From the NCBI GenBank assembly GCA_002162095.1, contig CP021424.1, positions 496,001-560,000 of the forward strand: 64,000 nt of DNA, written 5' to 3'. A program made the position numbers and the translations under genes. Source of the DNA: Armatimonadetes bacterium Uphvl-Ar2 (GTDB lineage: Bacteria; Armatimonadota; Fimbriimonadia; Fimbriimonadales; Fimbriimonadaceae). The first letter of the stretch is position 1. Each line of letters begins with the position of its first letter. The notes under the pieces were generated by a model that saw only the letters and a list, made by a program, of their open reading frames with translations, did no database searches and was not told where the DNA came from. This document shows positions 25,218 through 32,526 of this stretch, one piece after another.

Positions 25218-25978
25218 AGCTCTACTCCCCCGCCCTGCTCGGTGCCCCGCCCTCGGTGATCTACGCCGGGGACGGGGAGTTCCGCGAAAACCGGCGCGAG
25301 TGGATCCAGGCCCCCACGCTCTGGACCGTCATCTACTATCACCACCAAAACACGGTCTATCTCAACCAGCGCGCCTTCCTCGCGCCGCCGGATTCGATGT
25401 GCATCTTCCCGCCCGGGTGCCGCGCGGGCCACACCCTCATTGACGGCGAAACCAGCCACATCTACTGCTCTTTCAACCTCCCCGCCACCACCGGCCGCCG
25501 CTACGCCATCCCGGTGCAGATCGAGGACGCCCGCGCCTACCTGCCCGCTCTGGAAAAGGCCTGCCAAGGCGTCAGCCAAGACCTGGACCACCCGCGCGCC
25601 TTCATCTGGGGGTTCCTCTTTGCCATCGCCGAGGGCGAATACGTGCTGCGCGAGCACGAGGCGCTCTACGCCGCCGAGAGTTTCATCCTCAACCACCTCG
25701 CCGACCCGCTGCGCGTGCCGCAAATTGCCGAGCACGCGGGGGTGTCGCCGCGCCAGCTGCTGCGCATCTTCCGGGATGAGCACCGGATGACGGTGCAGGA
25801 GTTCATCCGCGCCAAGCGGGTGCAAGAGGCGTGCCGCCTGCTGAGCACCACCAGCCGCACCATCAAATCCATTGCGGGGGCGGTGGGCGTGCCGGACCTG
25901 GCGCAGTTCAACAAGCTCATCCGGGCCGAAACCGGAACCTCACCGCGCAAGTTCCGGTCCACGCCCGAGCACCTTTAG
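25214..25978 (+). CDS. AraC family transcriptional regulator
   Basis: The product has 254 residues. An N-terminal cupin-like sensor (about 1-150, with VIYYHHQNTVYLNQRAF and CRAGHTLIDGE) precedes a C-terminal AraC DNA-binding domain (about 155-250) of two helix-turn-helix units: VPQIAEHAGVSPRQLLRIF and then IKSIAGAVGVPDLAQFNKLI. The family usually senses a sugar and controls its own operon. It is the last gene of the three-gene sugar operon, with a 4-bp overlap (ATGA), and so is the likely regulator of the two secreted proteins. Confidence 0.85.
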   Translation: MKLYSPALLGAPPSVIYAGDGEFRENRREWIQAPTLWTVIYYHHQNTVYLNQRAFLAPPDSMCIFPPGCRAGHTLIDGETSHIYCSFNLPATTGRRYAIPVQIEDARAYLPALEKACQGVSQDLDHPRAFIWGFLFAIAEGEYVLREHEALYAAESFILNHLADPLRVPQIAEHAGVSPRQLLRIFRDEHRMTVQEFIRAKRVQEACRLLSTTSRTIKSIAGAVGVPDLAQFNKLIRAETGTSPRKFRSTPEHL

Positions 25979-25988
25979 GCGGGCTAAA

Positions 25989-26192
25989 TCAAGCCGGAGT
26001 GGCCGTGTAGCCTTCTTCGTTCACGGCGGCAATCAGGGTGTCCACCGCTACCCCTTCGTGTTCAATCTGGGCTTGGCCGGGTTCCAGGGTCACGGTCACG
26101 GCGGTCACTCCCGCCACGGCTTCCAGGGCCTCGCGGGCGTGGCGCACACAGTTCTGGCAAGACATTCCGGTGATGCTGAGGGTCGTGGTCAT
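25989..26192 (-). CDS. copZ: Heavy-metal-associated domain protein, copper chaperone-like
   Basis: The 67-residue protein is a single HMA domain. GMSCQNC carries the CxxC metal site (here MSCQNC) in the first loop, followed by VAGVTAVTVTLEPGQAQI and a final NEEGYTA segment, a standard ferredoxin-like fold. It probably carries Cu(I) to a transporter or regulator. No copper ATPase or CsoR gene is next to it; the nearest genes are unrelated. Confidence 0.88.
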   Translation of the reverse strand: MTTTLSITGMSCQNCVRHAREALEAVAGVTAVTVTLEPGQAQIEHEGVAVDTLIAAVNEEGYTATPA

Positions 26193-26241
26193 AGTCGTTC
26201 CTACGCCTATCCTAACCCAACTAAGCCCAAGCCCCGGGGCC

Positions 26242-27102
26242 TTAGCCGAACACCAGAATGGAACCCAGGTGCCCGGTTACGCCCACCGCCACGGCCGCCA
26301 GCGCCAGCAGCGCCCAGTAGGGGATGCTCTCCGGCGTGCGCTGCCGCCGCATCAGGGTGGTGCCCACCATCAGCAAGAAGGCGATGTGCCCCATCACCAA
26401 GTGCCGGAAGGCGTCGCCTTCCCACCCATAGCCGTTGGCCAGGTAGGCCGCCCAGCCGGTGGCCATGGCGGGGATGGTCATGATCGTCCCGGCCGCCAGC
26501 GCCAGCCAGCCCGCCTCGCGCCACACCGAATTCTTACGCTTGGACCCCTGCCAATCCAGCAACGCCCCAAAGAGAAACAGCGCAATCGGGAAGTGGACAA
26601 TGGCCGGGTGGAACCGGTGGTCCGGGATCATCTCCCCTTGCTCCTTTTCTTCCTCGTCGGGTTCGGTCTTGGCTTCAGCCGCACCCAGGGAGCCCTCGTC
26701 TACCGCACGCGCCCCTACCACGCCTGTGCGGCGTTCGGGCGGTGCTATCGCGTCCGGTTGCCCGGGCTTGCTGGCGGGGTCGTTGGGCAGGGTGTCCTCC
26801 CGGAACTCTTCCCCGTTGCTCACCCCGTCGCCGTCGGCGTCCCCATTGGCCAGGGCGGCCAGCAGGGCGGCGTTTACTTCTTCCTTGCCGGCGGCCTCCA
26901 TCGCATCGTGCACGGCCCGGCCAAAGGCATTGCGGCGCGGCGGATTGGTGTGGCACAGGCTGCACCCCTCGGCCTTGGCGCGCTTGGCGGGCTCCATTTG
27001 GGGCAGTTTCTCGAGCTGTTCCAGAAACTCAGGCTTGCTCAGCCCCAAGGTCGCCAGGCTCACGGTGGCCAAAAGAGTCAGGGCGTAGCGCGGCGCCTTC
27101 AT
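26242..27102 (-). CDS. Membrane protein with one CxxCH heme site, EF-hand-like loop and DUF2231
   Basis: The product has about 286 residues from an ATG at 27102 (27114 is an alternative). It starts with a signal peptide, then has CSLCHTNP, a c-type heme attachment motif near residue 50. An Asp-rich DADGDGVSNGEEF loop follows, as in calcium-binding thrombospondin/EF-type loops. After an acidic linker, HPAIVHFPIALFLFGALLD begins a four-helix DUF2231 domain with the conserved histidines. The layout suggests a periplasmic cytochrome joined to a membrane redox or heme-binding module. I know of no established function for the fusion. Confidence 0.7.
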   Translation of the reverse strand: MKAPRYALTLLATVSLATLGLSKPEFLEQLEKLPQMEPAKRAKAEGCSLCHTNPPRRNAFGRAVHDAMEAAGKEEVNAALLAALANGDADGDGVSNGEEFREDTLPNDPASKPGQPDAIAPPERRTGVVGARAVDEGSLGAAEAKTEPDEEEKEQGEMIPDHRFHPAIVHFPIALFLFGALLDWQGSKRKNSVWREAGWLALAAGTIMTIPAMATGWAAYLANGYGWEGDAFRHLVMGHIAFLLMVGTTLMRRQRTPESIPYWALLALAAVAVGVTGHLGSILVFG

Positions 27103-27150
27103 TGTAAGTCGCATTCTACGCCCCCTCTCATTGCGTTGGCAACTAGTAGG

Positions 27151-28512
27151 TTACGCGCCGGCCAGCGTCCGCTTCAGCCACTCGTCCAGCACGCGGATGA
27201 CTTCGGGGTTGAATTCCGCCCCCTGCCCCCACCGGGTCATGCTGTCCAGCGCCGATGTGGTCTTAAAGAAGCCGTGGTCGCTGCCTTCCACCATCTTGTA
27301 TTCGGCGGTGCCGGGGCGCACCCCGTTCACAATCCGCGCGATCTCTTCGTGATCCCACTGGGTGGCAATGAACTCATTTTCGCCCCACATCGCCAGAACT
27401 TTGGCGTCCACATTCAGCCACGCGCCGGAGAGGTTGCGGGCGGCCAGCTCCCGCCAGAACCCCAACCCCACCCCGCTGAAGGTGCGGCCATCGGGGATGT
27501 TGCCCCGCACGGCATCGGCCAGTTCCGGGCGCCGCTCAATCACTTGCTGCGGGCTCAGCCCTTCAATGAAGATATGGTGCGAAACCTGGGCCAGGTCGCG
27601 CAGGGCGTTGTTCACATCCCCCGGGGCACCCCCGCCCATAGCCATCTGGCGGCGCGAGTTCTCCAGCAGATACTCCGTATAGGTCTTGGTGAGCGTGCCG
27701 TAAACGGCCACGCCCGCCACCTTCTCTTGCGAGGCCACAAACGGGCCAAAGCAGCCGCCCATGCTGTGCCCGAAGATGGCGATGCGCTGGGGGTCTACGA
27801 ATTCGAAGGTCTTGGCCAGGCGCAGGGCCTGCAGGTAGGCGTCTTCCTCTTGCCCAAAGCCGAGCTCACTGTAGGCCGGGCCTTCGCTGTCGCCCTGGCC
27901 GGGCTTATCCACCCGGATGATGGTGTAGCGGTCGGCAAAGGAAGCCAGCACGTTGCCGTAGGCAGTGGCGGCGTAGTCGCCGTCAATCGAATACTGGCCA
28001 ATGCCTCCAATCATGAAGATGGTGGGGTGCGGGCCGGGCGTGGCGGGGTGCGTGGCAATCACGCGGATGCGCTTGCCCTGGCTCACCACCTGGTCGTAAT
28101 GCACGCGGAACCCGTCCGCCTTCATATAGGCGCGCGGGGCCAGCGGGGCGCGGGCGGTGCGGATATCGCGGCCCCGGATGTACTCTATCGCGACCTCTTG
28201 GCCCGTTTTGAGCGTGGCCAGGATGCGGGTGACGTCGGCGGCGGCGGCCACGGGCTCCCCGGCCAGCTTGGTCAAGATGTCCCCGGGCTGCAGGCCCCAC
28301 TTTTGGGCACTGAGCCCCTCGGTAACGGTGCCGATGAGGACGCCTTTGGCTTCGGTGAGGCCGGCGTTCTGCGCGGTTTCGAGCGTGAGCGGGCGTATCT
28401 GCATGCCCAGGGCCGGGCGGCGGAGCAGGGGTTCGCCGCGCTCAATTTGGGCGAAGGAGAGAGGCGCCAGGGCCAGGGCGGCAAGGAGGATGAGGCTTCG
28501 CGGGCCGGTCAT
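27151..28512 (-). CDS. Exported PDZ + alpha/beta-hydrolase protein
   Basis: The 453-residue protein has a signal peptide (RSLILLAALALAPLSFA). Residues 30-120 form a PDZ domain (RPALGMQIRPL, then GLSAQKWGLQPGDILTKLAG). Residues 140-450 form an alpha/beta hydrolase with the nucleophile elbow GHSMGG near residue 243, an acid in the C-terminal third, and the histidine in GSDHGFF. It probably hydrolyses an ester or peptide bond in the periplasm, with PDZ recognising a partner or substrate. The start lies next to the orphan RHS cassette but the two are unrelated. Confidence 0.8.
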   Translation of the reverse strand: MTGPRSLILLAALALAPLSFAQIERGEPLLRRPALGMQIRPLTLETAQNAGLTEAKGVLIGTVTEGLSAQKWGLQPGDILTKLAGEPVAAAADVTRILATLKTGQEVAIEYIRGRDIRTARAPLAPRAYMKADGFRVHYDQVVSQGKRIRVIATHPATPGPHPTIFMIGGIGQYSIDGDYAATAYGNVLASFADRYTIIRVDKPGQGDSEGPAYSELGFGQEEDAYLQALRLAKTFEFVDPQRIAIFGHSMGGCFGPFVASQEKVAGVAVYGTLTKTYTEYLLENSRRQMAMGGGAPGDVNNALRDLAQVSHHIFIEGLSPQQVIERRPELADAVRGNIPDGRTFSGVGLGFWRELAARNLSGAWLNVDAKVLAMWGENEFIATQWDHEEIARIVNGVRPGTAEYKMVEGSDHGFFKTTSALDSMTRWGQGAEFNPEVIRVLDEWLKRTLAGA

Positions 28513-28517
28513 ACGGC

Positions 28518-29312
28518 TTGATACCGCGTCTGACCGCTGAGGGTTGCCTCAGACGCTGCAATGAGGACCGGTGGTGGGCCCTGGGGGCGCGAGGCATTGA
28601 TGCCTACTACAACTCCACGTCATCTTCGTGGCTGTATCCGTTGTATGATGTACATGGGAACGTGAAGGCCACCCTCACTCGATCCGGGGCCACCGGCTAT
28701 AGCACCGCGAACTGGAAGTCTTACGACGTCTGGGGTGGGGAGCGGGCGTCCACAGGCTCAGGCTCGATGTTCGGGTACTGCGGCAACCTGGGCCACCCCA
28801 CCGACCCCGAGAACGGGCTTATCTACATGCGGGCGCGGTTCTACGAGCCGTGGACGGGACGATTCTTGAGCGAGGATCCTGCGAAAGACGGATTCAATTG
28901 GTATGCGTACGGCGCAAATGCACCTACCGCCTTCGTGGACTTTACTGGAAAGTACATTCTTGGCCTGAACATTTGGGGCGTCTTCTTTGCTCTTGCGGGT
29001 GGTGTCGTTCAAGCATTTACCTCCATATGGGGAGAAGCAGATCGGCAGCTCTCACTTAGTGGTACGATCCACAACCCGAAACGATACTATACGACAGGTG
29101 CAGGTGCAATTGTGTTTGCTGCCTTGGCGTATATAATTGGGGAAAGGGCTGCCGAGTCGTATGTGTACCTAGCCTACATGGCAAAGCAGGAGGGCAAAGC
29201 GGGAACTGCCATTTTAGCGGTTATCGGCTACTCGCTCTTGATTGCCCTTATGCTGAGAGCGATATCCGATTTCATAGACTTTGAAGTTGAAAGGCGGTTT
29301 CCTGATGAATGA
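28518..29312 (+). CDS. Orphan RHS core with a membrane-spanning tip (cassette 1)
   Basis: The frame opens at a TTG (28518) and has no ATG in a sensible position, so it looks 5'-truncated. Residues 25-140 are RHS core: GIDAYYNSTSSSWLYPLYD, GNVKATLTRSG, YMRARFYEPWTGRFLSEDP. The tip after TGKYILG has about four hydrophobic segments (NIWGVFFALAGGVVQAF, GAIVFAALAYIIG, and AILAVIGYSLLIALM), so it would enter membranes. The first 290 bp are repeated at 30249-30538 (about 95% identical by eye). The stop overlaps the next gene by 8 bp. It is probably a silent or displaced toxin tip. Confidence 0.6.
   Translation: MIPRLTAEGCLRRCNEDRWWALGARGIDAYYNSTSSSWLYPLYDVHGNVKATLTRSGATGYSTANWKSYDVWGGERASTGSGSMFGYCGNLGHPTDPENGLIYMRARFYEPWTGRFLSEDPAKDGFNWYAYGANAPTAFVDFTGKYILGLNIWGVFFALAGGVVQAFTSIWGEADRQLSLSGTIHNPKRYYTTGAGAIVFAALAYIIGERAAESYVYLAYMAKQEGKAGTAILAVIGYSLLIALMLRAISDFIDFEVERRFPDE
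28593..28882 (+). repeat. 290-bp direct repeat, copy 1 (RHS core)
   Basis: The bases from GGCATTGATGCCTACTACAA to GATCCTGC occur again at 30249-30538 with the same length and about 15 differences by eye, mostly synonymous. The homology ends sharply at the point where the two tips diverge. It is the RHS core shared by both cassettes. Confidence 0.9.
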
Positions 29313-29706
29313 GAAGGACAATGTTGATGAATTGGACAAAACAAGGTGTGATAGCCAGGCTCTGAATCTTCGATTCGAGCACTCATTTACAGCCCTCAGT
29401 TTCTTTCCATTAATTTGTTTTGCTTGCCTTTACTCGGTTGGGCAAGGCAGTCCTCGACAGCTAAGCTTGCTAGGCCCTATCGCCATTGCTATCCTGCTTG
29501 TAACATTAAAGCGAGATAGAGGCAGATTGAGTGGCCCTATGTCGTTGTGTGCGATGTCCATGATACTGGTTGCGTCATACTTGTACTTGGCGTTACCTGC
29601 TGACGCAAATGCTATTTTGAGAATCTCACTTTGCGTTGCTGGCGTATTGCCCACAATCTGGCTATTTTACTTATTCGTAAAGATCAATGCGTCTGGTAGC
29701 GAATAG
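29305..29706 (+). CDS. Small membrane protein, candidate immunity for cassette 1
   Basis: The product has 133 residues from the ATG at 29305, which overlaps the tip stop by 8 bp. It has four hydrophobic segments (FTALSFFPLICFACLYSV, LGPIAIAILLVTL, MSLCAMSMILVASYLYLAL, ISLCVAGVLPTIWLFYLFV) after a charged N-terminus. A membrane immunity protein would fit a membrane-inserting tip. The partner in cassette 2 has the same 8-bp overlap but a different sequence. The function is inferred from position only. Confidence 0.5.
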   Translation: MNEKDNVDELDKTRCDSQALNLRFEHSFTALSFFPLICFACLYSVGQGSPRQLSLLGPIAIAILLVTLKRDRGRLSGPMSLCAMSMILVASYLYLALPADANAILRISLCVAGVLPTIWLFYLFVKINASGSE

Positions 29707-29814
29707 TGGATTTGGTGTTATGCAATTCTTGAGATACTCAGCTACTTCGGTAACGATATAGCCGCCGTAAGTAGTTAGTGAATGCAGCGAGATTCAATAC
29801 TTCAACCGAACAAC

Positions 29815-29950
29815 CTAGACGAGTTCGAGCCGGGTGGCCTGGCGGTAGTACCCCTTGGTCGTGCGGCTATCGGCGTGGCTGGTGCTTGCTTGGTCCGCCA
29901 CGCATCGCACGCCGTACCTGGCAACGTTCAAGCAGTCAATCTCTCCACAA
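29815..29950 (-). pseudogene. Tail of a degraded tyrosine recombinase (cassette 1)
   Basis: On the minus strand the frame ending with TAG at 29815-29817 reads CVADQASTSHADSRTTKGYY and then RQATRLELV. The HxxSRTTKxYxR pattern is the end of a tyrosine recombinase, with the catalytic histidine and tyrosine. A second, better kept copy with HADSRTTKGYDRRATRLEL lies at 31345-31545. The 5' limit is uncertain; no upstream catalytic part remains. Confidence 0.55.
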
Positions 29951-29978
29951 CGCTCCTCTCGACAATATGGAGATTCTC

Positions 29979-30251
29979 TTAACGAGCCAAAGCGGATCTC
30001 ATTTCCGCGGGAGTGAGCGGGATGCGCACCACCACCAGTGACCGCGCCGGCAGCGTAACCGAGCTCCCCGCCCGCACCGGCCAGGGCCGGGGGGTCACCA
30101 GGTCCGGGTGGTCCAGCGTGTTCTCCGTCCTCAGCGAATCCGCCGTCAGGACCTCACCCTTCCCCTGCCGGGAGAGGGGAAGTCCGCGCAGCTCCAGGGT
30201 GCGCTCGCGCTCCGCGCCGTTCACTAGCTTCAACACCAATTCGCGGCGGGC
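29979..30251 (-). pseudogene. C-terminal remnant of a GH51 alpha-L-arabinofuranosidase
   Basis: The minus-strand frame from about 30251 to 29979 reads NARRELVLKLVNGAERE, then GLPL, GEVLTADSLRTENTLDHPD and VTLPARSLVVVRIPL. This is the all-beta C-terminal domain of GH51 arabinofuranosidases (ENxxDHPDxVxP and the final SxxVLRI strand). The catalytic barrel is missing: at its left end the reading meets the core repeat of RHS cassette 2. It is probably a junction left by an insertion or deletion. Confidence 0.65.
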
Positions 30252-30538
30252 ATTGATGCCTACTACAACTCCACGTCGTCTTCGTGGCTGTATCCGTTGT
30301 ATGATGTACATGGGAACGTGAAGGCCACCCTCACTCGATCCGGGGCCACCGGCTATAGCACCGCGAACTGGAAGTCTTACGACGTCTGGGGTGGGGAGCG
30401 GGCGTCCACGGGTTCGGGCTCCATGTTCGGGTACGGCGGCAACCTGGGCCACCCCACCGACCCCGAAAACGGGCTCACCTACATGCGGGCGCGTTTCTAC
30501 GAGCCGTGGACCGGGCGATTCTTGAGCGAAGATCCTGC
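30249..30538 (+). repeat. 290-bp direct repeat, copy 2 (RHS core)
   Basis: Same length as copy 1 at 28593-28882 and nearly identical. Its left edge abuts the GH51 remnant and its right edge is where the second tip begins. Confidence 0.9.
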
Positions 30539-31019
30539 ATTTGATGGGCCCAATTGGTACGTGTTCTGCAGAAACATGCCTTCAGCTACGGTTGACCCTA
30601 CTGGAATGGCGCCTGACTGGGAACCGCATTTCCGGTACGCATTTGTGCTTTTGTCGACTGTGGGCCCGATGCTGGCGATTACTATGGCGACAGCCGTAAT
30701 ATGCGATGCTTCGAACCCAGCCACAATCTCAAATGCCATTTGGGTAGTGCGTATTTCCTTGGCAGTGTTGGAACTTGGGAAAACTATACATGGATTCTCG
30801 TATGATAATCCTTGGGCCAATGGTGGTGCCCACTTGGGCACGATTGCTGCCGAGGCGATCTTAGTAGGTGCGACTGGAAAAGTACCAGTACTATCGGCAA
30901 TGGCAGCGAACCTGAAAATAACTCAGAGAACGCAAGCCGCACTTGTTGGCCTAGTCGTCTTTCTCTATAGTATCCATTTACTGGTAGCTATGGGATTTAT
31001 GGAAGGTGAGAATGATTAG
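30297..31019 (+). CDS. Orphan RHS core with a different membrane-spanning tip (cassette 2)
   Basis: Homology to the RHS core starts at 30249, but the frame has no ATG; TTG at 30297 is the first possible start, and an in-frame TAG lies a little before 30249. The core is nearly the same as in cassette 1 (GNVKATLTRSG, SGSMFGYGGNLGHP), while the tip after DPTGMAPDWEP is unrelated to tip 1. It has three or four hydrophobic segments (FVLLSTVGPMLAITMATAV, AIWVVRISLAVLEL, ALVGLVVFLYSIHLLVAM). Its stop overlaps the following gene by 8 bp, exactly as in cassette 1. It is probably a silent tip. Confidence 0.58.
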   Translation: MYDVHGNVKATLTRSGATGYSTANWKSYDVWGGERASTGSGSMFGYGGNLGHPTDPENGLTYMRARFYEPWTGRFLSEDPAFDGPNWYVFCRNMPSATVDPTGMAPDWEPHFRYAFVLLSTVGPMLAITMATAVICDASNPATISNAIWVVRISLAVLELGKTIHGFSYDNPWANGGAHLGTIAAEAILVGATGKVPVLSAMAANLKITQRTQAALVGLVVFLYSIHLLVAMGFMEGEND

Positions 31020-31290
31020 CACATTGAGCGGTACATACCTCATCGTGATGATTGTCTCTTTCGCAATCACATGCAGGTTGCATGCGTTTAGACATGTAAT
31101 TCCGTGGACGCTGTACGGTTTTGGTGCATGTATTGTTGCCATGTTTACCATGATTTTGTTGGGCATTGACGCAGTCGACCCAAGCTTGCTGTATCGATTG
31201 GGCATTATTGTTGTATCGCTTGGTCATTTGATTGCGGTTCTGGTAGCTTCCAGAATGGGGCAGAATAGAGAACCAAATGGCACTCGCTAA
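31012..31290 (+). CDS. Small membrane protein, candidate immunity for cassette 2
   Basis: The product has 92 residues from the ATG at 31012, with AAGGTGAG as ribosome binding site. It has three hydrophobic helices (LIVMIVSFAITC, WTLYGFGACIVAMFTMILLG, LGIIVVSLGHLIAVLVAS). It overlaps the tip stop by 8 bp. It does not resemble the cassette 1 partner in sequence. The immunity role is inferred. Confidence 0.5.
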   Translation: MISTLSGTYLIVMIVSFAITCRLHAFRHVIPWTLYGFGACIVAMFTMILLGIDAVDPSLLYRLGIIVVSLGHLIAVLVASRMGQNREPNGTR

Positions 31291-31344
31291 TCTGTCGGTG
31301 TAGTACAAGGTCAACATTGTTTAGCACTTGAATCGGTGGCTCAC

Positions 31345-31545
31345 TTATGCTCGGAATCTGATCTGAATGATCTCAGAGAGTTCGAGCCTGGTAGCTCGGC
31401 GGTCGTACCCCTTGGTGGTCCGGCTATCGGCGTGGCCGGCAATCCGTTGCGCCACTTCTCGTTGCCCACCGTTTTCGAGGACCGCAATGATGCCCGTCGC
31501 CCGGACAGCTTCGCCTGAGACAACCGCTTTCCCGCTCCGCACCCG
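31345..31545 (-). pseudogene. C-terminal remnant of a tyrosine recombinase (cassette 2)
   Basis: The minus-strand frame reads VSGEAVRATGIIAVLENGG, then VAQRIAGHADSRTTKGYDRR and TRLELSEIIQIRF. This is the end of a XerC/D-like recombinase: the R of HxxR, a histidine in GHADSRTT, and the tyrosine in KGYD. The histidine of HxxR is replaced (GEAVR). The frame is open as far as the deoC start but is only recognisable from about 31545. The N-terminal half is missing, so it cannot act. It shows clear DNA similarity to 29815-29950. Confidence 0.65.
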
Positions 31546-31567
31546 CCATCCTGCCGCATAATAGGCC

Positions 31568-32521
31568 ATGACCGCCGCTGGGATTCGAAATCCCGGAACC
31601 CCCCTGCAACGGGAACTGATCGAGGACATCGTGGTGAACCGCAGCGCCGCCGAGCGTCGCGCCGCCACCCTCCCCGGTCGCCGCACCGTCAAAAAGCAGT
31701 GGCAAGCCGCCTGGCTGCTCCGCGCCATCCAGTGCATGGACCTCACCACGCTGAGCGGCGATGACAGCCCCAGCAACGTGCAGCGCCTGTGCGCCAAGGC
31801 CCGCCAGCCCGTCCGCCGCGACCTGCTAGAACAGCTCGGCGTGGAGCAAATCCACACCGGGGCCGTGTGCGTGTATCACCAATACGTCAAAGAGTGCGTG
31901 CGCGCCCTGGAGGGCACGGGCATCCCGGTGGCCGCCGTCAGCACGGGCTTCCCTGCCGGTCTCTCCCCGTTTGAGCAGCGCATCGAAGAAATCCACCGTT
32001 CGGTGGAAGACGGCGCCGCCGAGATTGATATCGTCATCACCCGCGCCCACGTGCTGCGCGGCGAATGGAGCGCCCTCTACGACGAGATGGCTGCCTTCCG
32101 CGAGGCCTGCGGCGAAGCACACGTCAAGGCGATCCTCGCCACCGGCGAACTCGGCACCCTCACCAACGTCGCCCGCGCCAGCATGGTGTGCATGCAGGCC
32201 GGCGCTGATTTCATCAAGACCAGCACGGGCAAAGAGCCGGTGAATGCCACCCTCCCCGTCGCCCTGGTGATGTGCCGCATGATCCGGCAATACGAAGCGC
32301 AGACGGGCGTGAAGGTGGGATTCAAACCCGCCGGGGGCATCCGCACCGCTAAGCAATCGCTCGACTTTTTGATGCTGATGAAGGAAGAACTGGGCGACCC
32401 GTGGACGCACCCGGACCTCTTCCGCCTGGGGGCCAGCACGCTCCTTTCTGACATCGAACGCCAACTGGAACACTTCGCCACCGGCCGGTATTCCGCTTAC
32501 CACCGCCACGCCATGGGCTAA
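31568..32521 (+). CDS. deoC: Deoxyribose-phosphate aldolase
   Basis: The 317-residue protein splits 2-deoxyribose-5-phosphate into glyceraldehyde-3-phosphate and acetaldehyde. The Schiff-base lysine lies in GADFIKTSTGK, the second lysine in VGFKPAGGIRTA, and the opening LTTL motif in CMDLTTLSGDD; all match E. coli DeoC. It has an N-terminal extension of about 50 residues, as in larger DeoC forms. The ALDH16 gene begins only 6 bp after its stop, so the acetaldehyde released can be oxidised at once. The divergent recombinase remnant lies just upstream. Confidence 0.93.
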   Translation: MTAAGIRNPGTPLQRELIEDIVVNRSAAERRAATLPGRRTVKKQWQAAWLLRAIQCMDLTTLSGDDSPSNVQRLCAKARQPVRRDLLEQLGVEQIHTGAVCVYHQYVKECVRALEGTGIPVAAVSTGFPAGLSPFEQRIEEIHRSVEDGAAEIDIVITRAHVLRGEWSALYDEMAAFREACGEAHVKAILATGELGTLTNVARASMVCMQAGADFIKTSTGKEPVNATLPVALVMCRMIRQYEAQTGVKVGFKPAGGIRTAKQSLDFLMLMKEELGDPWTHPDLFRLGASTLLSDIERQLEHFATGRYSAYHRHAMG

Positions 32522-32526
32522 ATGCA

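Noticed and set aside
26038-28521. 827-codon plus-strand ORF across three minus-strand genes
   Set aside because: It covers the copper chaperone, the cytochrome and the hydrolase genes, each well supported. No domain is visible in the long frame.
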